Positions 43,994-51,862 of a stretch of 51,862 bases of DNA are shown one piece after another. The DNA comes from CAZGCA01 sp964524145. GTDB lineage: Bacteria; Hydrogenedentota; CAZGCA01. The DNA lies in assembly GCA_964524145.1 (NCBI GenBank), contig CAZGCA010000042.1:1-51862 (forward strand), in the 5' to 3' direction. The position numbers were made by a program, and so were the translations under genes. A model generated the notes under the pieces. It was not told where the DNA came from. It did not search any database and saw nothing but the letters and a program-made list of their open reading frames with translations. How positions within the stretch are numbered: position 1 is the stretch's first letter; each line of letters starts with the position of its first letter.

Positions 43994-46066
43994 ATGCTCA
44001 CCTTGACCATCTGTGTCCTGCTCAGTCTAGGCGTGATCGAAGAGGTTTCGCTACTTGAAGACGACTTCAGCACCTATCGCGCGGGCCTGTTCTCCTCGGT
44101 TGTCGGGGCTCACACGGAATACCATTACCTTCCCGAGGCCGCGCCGAAGGGGAACTGGGCGGTCTCGACCTTTCGTTCAAGCGTGCCGTCGCAGCGCGCG
44201 TGGCGGATCGTCGAGCACGACGGTGAAGCGGCGATGGCCCAGATGTATAAGAACAAATACAGCTTCTATCATCCCATGCTTATCACGGGCGACGCTGCCT
44301 GGCGGGACTACACGGTGTCGGTGCGTTTCGTCCCGCAGACGTCGGAAAAGCAACGGGGCGTGGTTTTCCGTTATCGCAATGACCGGTGCTACTACTTCGC
44401 GGGTGTCGACGGCCAACGCGTGGTTCTGAAGCTGGTGAAACACGCCACGGCATTCCATAAGCCTTACGAAAAGATGCTGGCTGAGAAACCGTTATCGTGG
44501 AGACCGGGGGAAGTCCTTCATGCGGAAGTTATGGTGGAAGGCAGCACGATCACCGTTGCGCTGAACGGGGTAACGCTGACGGCCGAAGATGACGTTTTTG
44601 CCGCGGGTAAGGTGGGCCTCATGGCGGATGACCCGACGGTGTACCTGAACGTCGCGGTGTCCACCGGGGTCTCGGAAGCCGCGCGCGTGAAGGAAGCCGT
44701 CGCGGCGCGGGAAGCCGGGGAGTCCGCGTTACAGGCGGCGAATCCGAAGCCGGTGCTATGGAAACGCATTTTCACGAGAGATTTTGGGGTTGGACGGAAT
44801 GTGCGTTTCGGCGATCTTGATGGTGATGGCAAACATGACGTGTTGTTCGCACAGGTATTACACCACGGCCCCAAGGATCGCAACAGCGAGGTAAGTTGCC
44901 TGACGGCGATGACGTTTGACGGCGAACGGCTCTGGCAGGTGGGTGAGGCCGATCCCTGGAAGAACCACCTGACCAACGATGTGGCGGTGCAGATTCACGA
45001 TCTCGACGGCGATGGGAAAAACGACGTCGTGTATTGCAGGAACATGGAGATCATCGTGGCGGACGGCGCCACGGGCGAGACGAAGTATTCGGCACCGACA
45101 CCTGCGGTGCCGGCGAACACGAAACCGCCGTACAACAAGTTTCCGCGGATCCTTGGCGACAGCCTTTCTTTCTGTGATTTGCGCGCTACGGATCGCGATG
45201 CGGACTTGATCATCAAGGACCGCTACCTGAGTCTTTGGGCGCTGAACGACAGGCTCGAAGTTCTCTGGCACGCCCAGTGCAACACGGGCCATTATCCCTA
45301 TGCCTATGATGTCGACGCGGACGGCAAGGATGAGATCATGATGGGCTATACCCTTTTCGATGACGACGGCACACGGGTATGGTCGCTCGAAGACAGGCTC
45401 AGGGATCACGCCGACGGCGTGGCGATCGTTCCCTTCGTGTCGGGAGCGGCACCACGCCTGCTTTGCGCTGCGAGTGATGAGGGGATGCTGTTTGCCGACA
45501 TGGAGGGCAATATCCTGAAACACCATTATCTTGGCCATGTGCAGAATCCGGCCATCGCGGACTTCCGTCCCGATCTGCCTGGTCTCGAAGCGATTTCGAT
45601 CAATTTCTGGGGCAACCAGGGGATTGTGCATTACTACGATGCGCAAGGCGACGTCTATCACGATTTCGAGCCCGCGCAACACGGAAGCATGTGTCTGCCT
45701 GTGAACTGGACGGGTAAGCCGGGTGAGTTCTGGGTGCTCTCGGCAAACGTCGATGAAGGCGGACTCTACGATGGCTGGGGACGCCGGGTGGTCACCTTCC
45801 CAGCGGATGGTCATCCGGACATGTGCAACGCGGTGTTGGACATCACGGGGGATGCGCGCGAGGAGATTGTGGTGTGGGATCCGTCGGAGATGTGGGTATA
45901 TACACAACACGATAGCCCGCGGCCCTCTGTCGCCTTCACCACGGAAAAGAACCCGCTCTACAACTACTCGAATTACCAGACCACGGTGTCGCTTCCTGGA
46001 GGGAACGATGCGCCGAGTTACGATGCCATCGACGTTTCTCTCCTCAAGGACGGCACTGGCCATTAG
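43994..46066 (+). CDS. Secreted propeller protein resembling rhamnogalacturonan lyase (PL11-like)
   Basis: 690 residues from ATG 43994 (GGGAGA 7 nt upstream). A short signal-like start (LTLTICVLLSLGVIEE) precedes an N-terminal lectin-like jelly roll (WRDYTVSVRFVPQTSEKQRGVVFRYRND, about 95-215). A propeller of calcium-loop blades follows: FGDLDGDGKHDVLF, IHDLDGDGKNDVVY, YDVDADGKDEIMMGY, VLDITGDAREEIVVWD, with the end NPLYNYSNYQTTVSLPGGN. The YN-SNY-VSLP end and the order of blades are like PL11 rhamnogalacturonan lyases, which cleave pectin backbones using calcium. The catalytic residues were not verified, so a non-catalytic relative is possible. Confidence 0.72.
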   Translation: MLTLTICVLLSLGVIEEVSLLEDDFSTYRAGLFSSVVGAHTEYHYLPEAAPKGNWAVSTFRSSVPSQRAWRIVEHDGEAAMAQMYKNKYSFYHPMLITGDAAWRDYTVSVRFVPQTSEKQRGVVFRYRNDRCYYFAGVDGQRVVLKLVKHATAFHKPYEKMLAEKPLSWRPGEVLHAEVMVEGSTITVALNGVTLTAEDDVFAAGKVGLMADDPTVYLNVAVSTGVSEAARVKEAVAAREAGESALQAANPKPVLWKRIFTRDFGVGRNVRFGDLDGDGKHDVLFAQVLHHGPKDRNSEVSCLTAMTFDGERLWQVGEADPWKNHLTNDVAVQIHDLDGDGKNDVVYCRNMEIIVADGATGETKYSAPTPAVPANTKPPYNKFPRILGDSLSFCDLRATDRDADLIIKDRYLSLWALNDRLEVLWHAQCNTGHYPYAYDVDADGKDEIMMGYTLFDDDGTRVWSLEDRLRDHADGVAIVPFVSGAAPRLLCAASDEGMLFADMEGNILKHHYLGHVQNPAIADFRPDLPGLEAISINFWGNQGIVHYYDAQGDVYHDFEPAQHGSMCLPVNWTGKPGEFWVLSANVDEGGLYDGWGRRVVTFPADGHPDMCNAVLDITGDAREEIVVWDPSEMWVYTQHDSPRPSVAFTTEKNPLYNYSNYQTTVSLPGGNDAPSYDAIDVSLLKDGTGH

Positions 46067-46069
46067 TAG

Positions 46070-46291
46070 ACGAAGTGGGGCCAAGACCGGAATGAGATTC
46101 GCTGGGTTTTCCACCGGATAGTGGAGATTGGCGACAACTTGCTCGGCCACCAACATCCCGACGGTGGCTGGCGTGGCGCCGATCTCGACGCCATCACCTT
46201 CAACGACGACCTCGTGACCGGGATCACGGCCCTCCTTTGCGAGATTCGCAAAGATGCTTCTCATGACACCCTACCCTTCCGAAACGGCTGA
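46070..46291 (+). pseudogene. Remnant of a pectate-lyase-like gene
   Basis: An open frame with no proper start (TAG at 46067, first GTG at 46121) ending at TGA 46291. It contains IGDNLLGHQHPDGGW followed directly by LDAITFNDDLVTGITALL. In PL10 pectate lyases a DNLL-x-Q-x-DGGW block and an HITFNDDAM block are both present but far apart. The two motifs here are only a few residues apart, suggesting an internally deleted fragment. It lies 4 bp after the PL11-like gene, consistent with a pectin locus. A small real protein is possible but less likely. Confidence 0.45.
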
Positions 46292-46307
46292 CCAAGCACT
46301 CCCAAGG

Positions 46308-46336
46308 TTGTAAAATCCGGTCCAATGTGTTAGAAT
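46308..46336 (+). promoter_or_regulatory. Promoter of the M28-kinase-SurA operon
   Basis: TTGTAA (46308-46313), 17-bp spacer, TAGAAT (46331-46336). The first start codon is 63 bp downstream. Confidence 0.6.
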
Positions 46337-46398
46337 TTCGGGCAAGTCAGCAGGGTTGATGGCACATCCGTACGAGACGCGCGGAGGTTTAGGTCGGT

Positions 46399-47388
46399 TT
46401 GGGAGAACACGCCCTCGAAGTGCTTGTGATCGGCGCGGCCTTCGTGTCGCTTATGGTCGTTTTCGGGACGTCGGGCTGCAGCTCGCACGATACCGCGTCG
46501 GCAGTAACAACGATAAACGAGAAGACGCCGTTCGACGGGAAACGAGCATTCCGCCACGTCGAGAAGCTTGTCGCGATAGGTCCGCATCCGTCGGATTCTC
46601 CAGGTATTCGCGAGGCGCAGGAGTACATTCGGGAACAGCTTGCCGGGCTGGAGATCGAGACGAGGACGAACGAGTTTGTGGCGACGACGCCCCTCGGCGA
46701 CAAGAAAATGTGCAACATCGTCGGGGTGGTCGAGGGGACTTCACCGGAAGTTGTTATTGTCGGAACCCATTACGAGACAAAGTTTTTCGATGCGTTCGAG
46801 TTTGTTGGAGCGAACGATTCAGGGTCGAGCACGGGGTTGGTGCTCGAACTGGGCCGGATCCTTGGTCCGCAACGAGAAGGATGCACGGTGTGGCTGACAT
46901 TTTTCGACGGCGAGGAATGTTTCAAACGCTGGTCGGCCACCGACGGCCTGTACGGGAGCAGGCATTTCGCGGAACATCTCAAGACAAGCGGCGAGCTCGA
47001 CCGTGTCAAGGCGGTGGTAGTAGTCGACATGATTGGCGACAGCTACCTCCAGATCAAGAAGGATCGGGGCGCACCGGCATGGCTCGTGGAGGCGGTATGG
47101 AGCAGCGCGCTCGAGTTGGGCTACACTCTCTACTTCACCAAAGGCAAGATATCCGTCGAGGACGACCACATACCGTTTCGCCGCGCGGGAATACCCGCGA
47201 TAGACATCATAGACTTCACCTACGGGCGCACGTATAGCGACCACAGGAGGAACTGGCACACGCCCAACGACACCATTGACAAGGTGTCGCCCGACAGCTT
47301 GAAGACTGTTGGAGATGTGGTGCACAGGGCACTGGGAAAGATCGATTCGCACGTTCTGGCACACGCGACCGAGGTGGTGAGTCAATGA
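46399..47388 (+). CDS. M28-family metallopeptidase lipoprotein
   Basis: 329 residues. TTG 46399 has GGAGG 11 nt upstream and gives a complete lipoprotein signal (LEVLVIGAAFVSLMVVFGTSGC). The M28 zinc ligands are all visible in order: H in VGTHYET, D in GANDSGS, EE in FFDGEE, D in VVDMIGD and H in WHTPNDT. The set is the same as in glutaminyl cyclases and aminopeptidases of this family, and the short single-domain form with GPHPSDSPG near the start is closest to glutaminyl cyclase-like members. It acts at the envelope. Its stop overlaps the histidine-kinase start (ATGA). Confidence 0.87.
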   Translation: MGEHALEVLVIGAAFVSLMVVFGTSGCSSHDTASAVTTINEKTPFDGKRAFRHVEKLVAIGPHPSDSPGIREAQEYIREQLAGLEIETRTNEFVATTPLGDKKMCNIVGVVEGTSPEVVIVGTHYETKFFDAFEFVGANDSGSSTGLVLELGRILGPQREGCTVWLTFFDGEECFKRWSATDGLYGSRHFAEHLKTSGELDRVKAVVVVDMIGDSYLQIKKDRGAPAWLVEAVWSSALELGYTLYFTKGKISVEDDHIPFRRAGIPAIDIIDFTYGRTYSDHRRNWHTPNDTIDKVSPDSLKTVGDVVHRALGKIDSHVLAHATEVVSQ

Positions 47389-48710
47389 CCGCACCGAAAT
47401 CAAATCACGCGAGTGATCGGGAAACCGGGAAGCCCGAACCCATACGGGCGGTGGACGCTCTGCATTATGTGAACACCTTCATGGGCTCGATCACGAACCT
47501 CGACGAGCTTCTGAACGAAATCATGGCGGTCAGCAAGGAAGTTGTCGGAGCGGAGGCCAGCTCGTTGATGCTCTATGATGACGACAATGACGAGCTGTAC
47601 TTCGAGGTGGCGCTGGGAGCTTCAGGGAACCAGGCAGTGCTCAAGCAGGAGGTGCGGCTCAAACCCGGGGAGGGCATTGCAGGCAGCACGCTGCTGACAC
47701 GCAAGTCCGTGAACGTGTCCGACGCTCAGAACGATCCGCGCTTCTACAAGACTGCGGACCAGAAGAGCGGGTTCGTAACCCGGTCCATCCTTGCAGTGCC
47801 TCTCATCGGTAGAGACAAGCCTGTCGGCGTTATTGAAGTGCTCAACAAGCAGGACGAAACAGCGTTTACCGAGACTGACGAGAAGGTGCTCGAGATAATC
47901 GCCCGGCAGGCGACGACCGCCATCGAGAACGCGTGGCTCATCGAGCAGAACATCCGCGCCGAACGTCTCGCGGCGATCGGGGAGGCCATAACGGGCATTT
48001 CGCACTACGTCAAGAACATCCTCGCAAGCATCATCGGCAGCATCGACCTGATCGATACCGGGATCGAGACAGCGGACATCGAGATACTGCGCAGGAGCTG
48101 GCCGATATTCAGACGTAACAGTGCGCGAATAGCCAATCTTGTCGAAGACATGCTCACCTTCTCCGGCAGCGGCAAGCCCGTTCGACGGCCGTGCAGCCTG
48201 CAGACGCTCATCCAAGAGGTCGTCCGCGCCCAAGAAAGTATCGCAACACCACGGAATGTCAGGCTGGAAACGTCGGTACCCGAGGACGCGCCGAGCGTGC
48301 TGGTCGACGAACGGCTTCTGCACCGGTGTTTGCTCAACTTGGTCTCGAACGCGTTCGATGCGGTCAGCGACGGCACGGGGCTTATCCAGGTTGATGTTGA
48401 ACTGGATCGCGAGCGGTCCGAACTCAAGATTTGCGTTCGGGACAACGGCGTCGGGATAGCCAAGGAGATACGGACCAGAGTATACGAACCGTTCTTCACA
48501 ACAAAAGGCTCGCGTGGCACGGGCCTCGGATTATCGGTCTCGAAGAGGATAGTGGAAGCGCAGGACGGGAAACTGACTTTCGAAAGCGAGATCGAGAAAG
48601 GTTCCGTATTCGTTTTGGTGTTGCCTGTGGAGGTCGTCTCGGAAGAGAGCATCACATCAGCAGGACAGGGTGCCCCCGGCGGTCAGCAACGGGAAACCGG
48701 GGTCGCCTGA
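47385..48710 (+). CDS. Soluble GAF-domain sensor histidine kinase
   Basis: 441 residues without membrane helices. A GAF domain covers about 35-185 (VVGAEASSLMLYDDDNDELYFEVALG, RSILAVPLIGRDKPVGVIEVLNKQD). The phospho-acceptor helix has H207 in AITGISHYVKNIL. The ATPase domain shows the N box (LLNLVSNAFDAV), DNGVGI and GTGLGLSVSKRI, all intact. No response regulator is encoded in the window, so its partner is elsewhere. Start codon overlaps the M28 stop. The GAF domain probably binds a small ligand inside the cell. Confidence 0.92.
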   Translation: MTAPKSNHASDRETGKPEPIRAVDALHYVNTFMGSITNLDELLNEIMAVSKEVVGAEASSLMLYDDDNDELYFEVALGASGNQAVLKQEVRLKPGEGIAGSTLLTRKSVNVSDAQNDPRFYKTADQKSGFVTRSILAVPLIGRDKPVGVIEVLNKQDETAFTETDEKVLEIIARQATTAIENAWLIEQNIRAERLAAIGEAITGISHYVKNILASIIGSIDLIDTGIETADIEILRRSWPIFRRNSARIANLVEDMLTFSGSGKPVRRPCSLQTLIQEVVRAQESIATPRNVRLETSVPEDAPSVLVDERLLHRCLLNLVSNAFDAVSDGTGLIQVDVELDRERSELKICVRDNGVGIAKEIRTRVYEPFFTTKGSRGTGLGLSVSKRIVEAQDGKLTFESEIEKGSVFVLVLPVEVVSEESITSAGQGAPGGQQRETGVA

Positions 48711-48742
48711 TCTCGAGCGTGCGCGTGTAGACGGAGAGAACG

Positions 48743-49069
48743 GTGGCGAAGAAGAAGTCCAAGAAGAAAAAAGGGAAAGTCCAACTCAAAGCGACCCGAC
48801 CGTCCGCAAAGAAGGAATCGCGCGCATCGGAAGGCGAGCCTTTTGGGTGGACGGCCTACGGTATTGCGTACGCTGTCTGTGCGGTCGGCATCTACTACTT
48901 TTTGCGCAACAGGTTCGAGCCGGATTCGGAACTGATCTTCCGGTTCGGGGTGGTGCTGGTACTGGGCGCGATCGGCGCCGGGCTCATAACATGGATACTC
49001 AACAGCGTTTACACGCGTGTCCGGTCTGTGATGAAGAGGCGTGGCTGGTGGCCGGTATCTAGCAGGTAG
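48743..49069 (+). CDS. Small basic membrane protein, unknown
   Basis: 108 residues, GTG with GGAGAG upstream. The first 28 residues are very lysine-rich (KKKSKKKKGK), followed by two hydrophobic helices (GWTAYGIAYAVCAVGIYYF and FGVVLVLGAIGAGLITWIL) and a basic tail. By the positive-inside rule both ends face the cytoplasm. No family recognised. Gene spacing (32 and 5 bp) places it within the operon. Confidence 0.7.
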   Translation: MAKKKSKKKKGKVQLKATRPSAKKESRASEGEPFGWTAYGIAYAVCAVGIYYFLRNRFEPDSELIFRFGVVLVLGAIGAGLITWILNSVYTRVRSVMKRRGWWPVSSR

Positions 49070-49074
49070 TCCTG

Positions 49075-49299
49075 ATGATCACCAAAATACTGAGAGTGGA
49101 AGGCATGTATACGCGGAGCGCCGCTGAAGCAGTAGATCGGCTCATTGGCGCTGTCCGAGGGGTGAAGAGCGTCTCGGCCGACTTCGACCAGGAAGAGGTC
49201 GTGGTCGAGTACGATGCCGAGCTCACGTCTCTGGCCCAACTCAAATACATGCTCTCGAATGTTGGGTACGAGTCTGAAGAAGCGGAAGAGGTTCGCTGA
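49075..49299 (+). CDS. HMA-like small protein lacking the metal cysteines
   Basis: 74 residues with the ferredoxin-like pattern of heavy-metal-associated domains: TKILRVEGM, then AVDRLIGAVRGVKSVSADFDQEEVVVEYDAEL and LKYMLSNVGYE. The metal-binding GMTCxxC loop reads GMYTRSA, so both cysteines are replaced (T13, A16). It therefore should not carry copper in the usual way and may be a protein-interaction module. Five bp after the membrane-protein gene, in a gene-dense operon. Confidence 0.82.
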   Translation: MITKILRVEGMYTRSAAEAVDRLIGAVRGVKSVSADFDQEEVVVEYDAELTSLAQLKYMLSNVGYESEEAEEVR

Positions 49300-49304
49300 T
49301 CCTG

Positions 49305-49787
49305 GTGAGCGAGAGACGAGCGTTACCTGTTTCCAGTGTTTGCTTTGTCTGCGGCATGGACAATCCCGCCGGGCTGCGGCTCAAGTTTTACATGGAGGAC
49401 GGCAAGGCCCACGCCCGGTTCACCCCGTCCCGGTACCAGGCAGGTTTCCGCGACGTCGTACACGGGGGTGTGGTAACAGCGCTGCTTGATGAGACAATGG
49501 GATGGGCCGCAGCCAACCAATTGAGACGCATTTGCATGACGGGCGAGCTCACGGTACGGTTCGTCGCCTCTGTGCCGGTGGGCACTATGCTCGACGTGAG
49601 TGCATGGTCAACGCGGTCGAGCCGGCACCTTTGCTATACCGCAGGCGAACTCCGCGGCCAGGACGGGACACTGTACGCCAAAGCGACCGGGAAATTCGTT
49701 CCTCTCAGCAAGGAAGAGACGGACTATATAGACGCCCGATTGATATACTCCGAAGGCGAGACAAGCATATTCGCCGAGGACGGCTGA
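49305..49787 (+). CDS. Hotdog-fold thioesterase (PaaI-like)
   Basis: 160 residues, GTG start 5 bp after the previous stop, with only a distant AGAGG as ribosome site. The N-terminal CFVCGMDNPAGLRLKF, then RDVVHGGVVTALLDETMGWAA with the HGG turn and the acidic residue of the hot-dog helix, and TGELTVRFVASVPVGTML. It should hydrolyse an acyl-CoA or acyl-carrier thioester in the cytoplasm. The C-terminal 25 residues are an acidic tail. Its presence in an envelope operon hints at lipid or cofactor housekeeping. Confidence 0.87.
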   Translation: MSERRALPVSSVCFVCGMDNPAGLRLKFYMEDGKAHARFTPSRYQAGFRDVVHGGVVTALLDETMGWAAANQLRRICMTGELTVRFVASVPVGTMLDVSAWSTRSSRHLCYTAGELRGQDGTLYAKATGKFVPLSKEETDYIDARLIYSEGETSIFAEDG

Positions 49788-49820
49788 ATTCGGATGTGTG
49801 ACAACGTAGTGAGGTGAGAG

Positions 49821-50084
49821 ATGGCGTTCTTGCTTGATGCAAACAAGGTCGGCAAGTGTCTTGGCTTGCTGGTGTTCGTCCTCATGGCGGCAATGGGCTG
49901 GGCTCGCAGCGTGCCCGTGATTACTCTACTGACGAGGGCCGTGCTTGGCGGGCTCGTAGCATATGTTGTCGGGTATATCTTTAGCCGGTATTTCGGTCGC
50001 GCGCTCAGCGAAGCGATGGTTGCAGACAAGCAGCGTGAAAAGACGGAACCTGTCGAGAGTGAGGAACCTGAAGAGGAAAGCTGA
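49821..50084 (+). CDS. Small membrane protein, unknown
   Basis: 87 residues, ATG with GAGGTGAG just upstream. Two hydrophobic helices (LGLLVFVLMAAMGWA, AVLGGLVAYVVGYIF) and a charged cytoplasmic tail ending in repeated glutamates. No family recognised. It lies between the thioesterase and the SurA-like gene. Confidence 0.68.
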   Translation: MAFLLDANKVGKCLGLLVFVLMAAMGWARSVPVITLLTRAVLGGLVAYVVGYIFSRYFGRALSEAMVADKQREKTEPVESEEPEEES

Positions 50085-50097
50085 GGATACACGTTCC

Positions 50098-51165
50098 ATG
50101 GACGGACGGAATATGAAGCTCATCGTCGGGACAACCGGGCGTTCCGGACCGATAGCATTCTTTCTTTATGTGGCGACGATCCTGCTGTGCGTTGCCGGCT
50201 GCACAAAGAAGCCGAAGGAGGCCGAACCGACCGGCGACGTGTTGGCGAAAGTCAATGGCACACCGATCCTGCGCAGCGAGTTCGAGCGGCAGTACGAAGT
50301 TCTCGCTCGACAGATCAAGGGCCCGAGACGAACCGGGCTTCGGACAACCACCACCACGTCCGAGAACAATACCTATAGCGAGAAGGGAATCAAAAAGCGT
50401 GTCCTCGATGAGTTGATCGCCAGGGAGTTGCAGTTTCAGGAAGCCCAACGGCGCGGGCTCAAGGTGCCTGCCGACGTGGCCGAGCGGACTTGGCGCAACG
50501 CAAAGCGCGGCTCCGGCTCCAATGTGATACTCACCGACGAGGAGTTTGCCGAGAAACTGGCGGCGTCGGGGCGCACCCTCGAAGACTACCGGCAGGAGCT
50601 GCACAAGGTCAACTTGATCACTGTGCTTGCCCGCAACGAGACAAGAAACCTCACCGTCAAAGAGAACGAGATACAATCGTCGTACGAGCAGGACAAGGAT
50701 TCGTACCGGAAAAAGGAGTTGGTGCGTGCCGGTTGTATTCTCGTCAAACTCCCCGAAAACCCGTCTGAAGAGCAGAATACGGTAGCGATCGAGAAGATCA
50801 AACTCATACAGAAGCTGCTCGATGAGGGCAAGCCGTTCGAAGAGATTGCCGGACAGTACTCGGACCCGCTCGAAGAACCGCCTTTCAGCAACGGGGGGTT
50901 CTTCGACCGCGAGAGCGTTGATAAACCGATCGCCGACGCGGTCTTCGAGCTTGAGCCGGGCGAGGTAACCGCGCCGATACGAACGGAATCCGGCTACCAT
51001 ATGCTCAAGGTTGTCGCGAAACGGCCCGGCAAAGTCTGGACGCTGGACGACGTGCGCGGCCGTATACGCAGCAGAATAGCCACACGCAAGAGCCGAGATG
51101 CCATCGAGAAGCTCGTCGCCAAGCTCAAGGAAGAGGCGGACATTGAGTACCTTGCCTCGCCCTGA
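50098..51165 (+). CDS. SurA/PrsA-like peptidyl-prolyl isomerase lipoprotein
   Basis: 355 residues from ATG 50098 (ATG 50113 is an alternative). The lipobox LLCVAGC follows FFLYVATI. A SurA N-terminal helical chaperone domain covers residues 40-205 (VLAKVNGTPILRSEFERQYEVL, KKRVLDELIARELQFQEAQRRGL). A parvulin domain follows at about 215-325 (ELVRAGCILVKLPENPSEEQ, FEEIAGQYSDPLEEPPFSNGGFFDRESV, AVFELEPGEVTAPIRTESGYHMLKV). It folds outer-membrane or secreted proteins at the inner or outer membrane face. The next gene overlaps its 3' end by 23 bp. Confidence 0.9.
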   Translation: MDGRNMKLIVGTTGRSGPIAFFLYVATILLCVAGCTKKPKEAEPTGDVLAKVNGTPILRSEFERQYEVLARQIKGPRRTGLRTTTTTSENNTYSEKGIKKRVLDELIARELQFQEAQRRGLKVPADVAERTWRNAKRGSGSNVILTDEEFAEKLAASGRTLEDYRQELHKVNLITVLARNETRNLTVKENEIQSSYEQDKDSYRKKELVRAGCILVKLPENPSEEQNTVAIEKIKLIQKLLDEGKPFEEIAGQYSDPLEEPPFSNGGFFDRESVDKPIADAVFELEPGEVTAPIRTESGYHMLKVVAKRPGKVWTLDDVRGRIRSRIATRKSRDAIEKLVAKLKEEADIEYLASP

Positions 51166-51862
51166 AGCGCTACTCCGCACCGCTATCATTGGGTTTCTGC
51201 TTGCGCGTCCCGTCTGTTCGGCGGCGGTGGACGAACCCTACGAGTGGCCGCTCAAGGTCAACCGTGTCCTAACGGGTAGTTTCGCGGAGTTCCGCGCGGA
51301 CCACTTCCACGCGGGGCTCGACTTGAGCACAGGCGGGCGAACAGGCTTGCCGATCGCGGCACCGGCTGACGGCTATGTATGGCGCATCAGGGTATCACCG
51401 TTCGGATACGGCAGGTCGATATACCTCAAGCTTCACGACGGTCGCTTCGTTGTCTACGCCCACCTTCAGGGGTTCTGCGAGCCGGCGACGGATCGTGTAA
51501 AGGCCATGCAGCGCAAAATGGAAAGCTACGAGGTGGATATCTACCTGCGACCCAAAGACATCCCGATCAAACGCGGTCAGATCGTTGGGTTTTCAGGTCG
51601 CTCGGCCTCCAAAGCGCCCCATCTCCACTTCGAGATGCGCGACGCGGCAAGCAGGCCGATAAACCCGCTTGCACTCGGGTTTGCGGTCAAGGACCGGACG
51701 CCGCCAACGCTGAGATCAGTGGCCGTTGTTCCGCTCGACGACTCATCCCGTGTCAACGGGTCGCCGCTGCCCGTCACGCGACAGCTTACGCTGTCCGACA
51801 CGAAGGACCGATACCGTGCCTGGGACCCGTTCAGAGTCATCGGCCGGTTCGGTGTCCCCGTC
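51143..51862 (+). CDS. M23-family (LytM) peptidase-like protein, cut by the window end
   Basis: The frame is open to the last base (240 codons). TTG 51143 is preceded by GAGG at 6 nt; TTG 51152 is an alternative. Signal region TAIIGFLLARPVCSA. The M23 motifs are HFHAGLDLS (H-x3-D zinc ligands), VYAHLQGF and APHLHFEMRD (HxH). With all three in place it may be an active endopeptidase of peptidoglycan crosslinks. A 40-residue insertion between the second and third motifs (ATDRVKAMQRKMESYEV) is longer than in minimal LytM domains. The C-terminus is missing. Confidence 0.85.
   Translation, partial: MSTLPRPEALLRTAIIGFLLARPVCSAAVDEPYEWPLKVNRVLTGSFAEFRADHFHAGLDLSTGGRTGLPIAAPADGYVWRIRVSPFGYGRSIYLKLHDGRFVVYAHLQGFCEPATDRVKAMQRKMESYEVDIYLRPKDIPIKRGQIVGFSGRSASKAPHLHFEMRDAASRPINPLALGFAVKDRTPPTLRSVAVVPLDDSSRVNGSPLPVTRQLTLSDTKDRYRAWDPFRVIGRFGVPV

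Noticed and set aside
44858..46264. 468-codon open frame on the minus strand
   Set aside because: Antisense to the PL11-like gene, which has repeated calcium-loop blades.
46356..47237. 293-codon frame overlapping the M28 gene
   Set aside because: Out-of-frame shadow rich in arginine; the M28 frame contains all five zinc-ligand motifs.

Overview
The window is GC-rich bacterial DNA from a draft assembly, probably a metagenome-assembled genome: it contains a run of exactly 100 N. The gene content suggests an environmental, Gram-negative-type polysaccharide degrader of the PVC or Hydrogenedentota kind. It has many secreted beta-propeller, beta-helix, DUF1080 and GH123/DUF4091-like proteins, twin-arginine Gfo/Idh/MocA oxidoreductases, a dockerin, an M56-HEAT fusion, MttB- and Nramp-like proteins, and dispersed palindromic repeats. 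This placement comes from gene content only; there is no rRNA or other phylogenetic marker. No tRNA, rRNA, CRISPR array, transposase or phage gene was recognised.

Layout. (1) 68-2317, minus: a kinase-fold protein and a class-III aminotransferase. (2) 2523-4664, plus: ECF sigma factor, zinc-finger anti-sigma factor and an exported protein with a secretin-type N domain, linked by overlapping ends. (3) 4725-11716, minus: a small possible lipoprotein, then a giant secreted protein of beta-helices, about 16 calcium-binding TSP3-like repeats and a C-terminal dockerin, broken by the assembly gap. (4) 12292-14420, plus: an HDOD-GGDEF signalling protein and an NTF2-like lipoprotein. (5) 15181-24660, minus: a catabolic block of ThuA, Nramp-like transporter, MttB-family methyltransferase, two Gfo/Idh/MocA proteins, a repeat island, a PKD protein and a BNR propeller protein. 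(6) 24942-31804: two giant propeller plus GH123-like proteins arranged tail to tail. (7) 32144-34591, minus: DUF1080 protein and a third oxidoreductase, a duplicate of the one at 20196-21560 including its upstream region. (8) 35346-38379, minus: a BlaI/BlaR1-type pair in which the BlaR1 protein carries HEAT repeats. (9) 38582-46291: a second Nramp-like transporter, a helical-toroid protein, a DUF1593 protein, a rhamnogalacturonan-lyase-like protein and a pectate-lyase-like remnant. (10) 46399-51862, plus: a compact operon of M28 peptidase, GAF histidine kinase, small proteins, thioesterase, SurA-like foldase and an M23 protein cut by the window end.

How the genes may work together. The middle of the window (15-46 kb) reads as extracytoplasmic sugar-polymer breakdown. 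DUF1080 and exported Gfo/Idh/MocA proteins fit the 3-keto-sugar route of glycoside cleavage. GH123-like and pectinase-like proteins would supply oligosaccharides, and MttB would demethylate a co-released quaternary amine. The last operon looks like envelope protein and peptidoglycan quality control. Several promoters match the sigma-70 consensus with 17-bp spacers (12221, 12038 minus, 21665 minus, 34697 minus, 38484 minus, 46308). The one before the BlaI gene sits inside a dyad that is a strong candidate autoregulatory operator.
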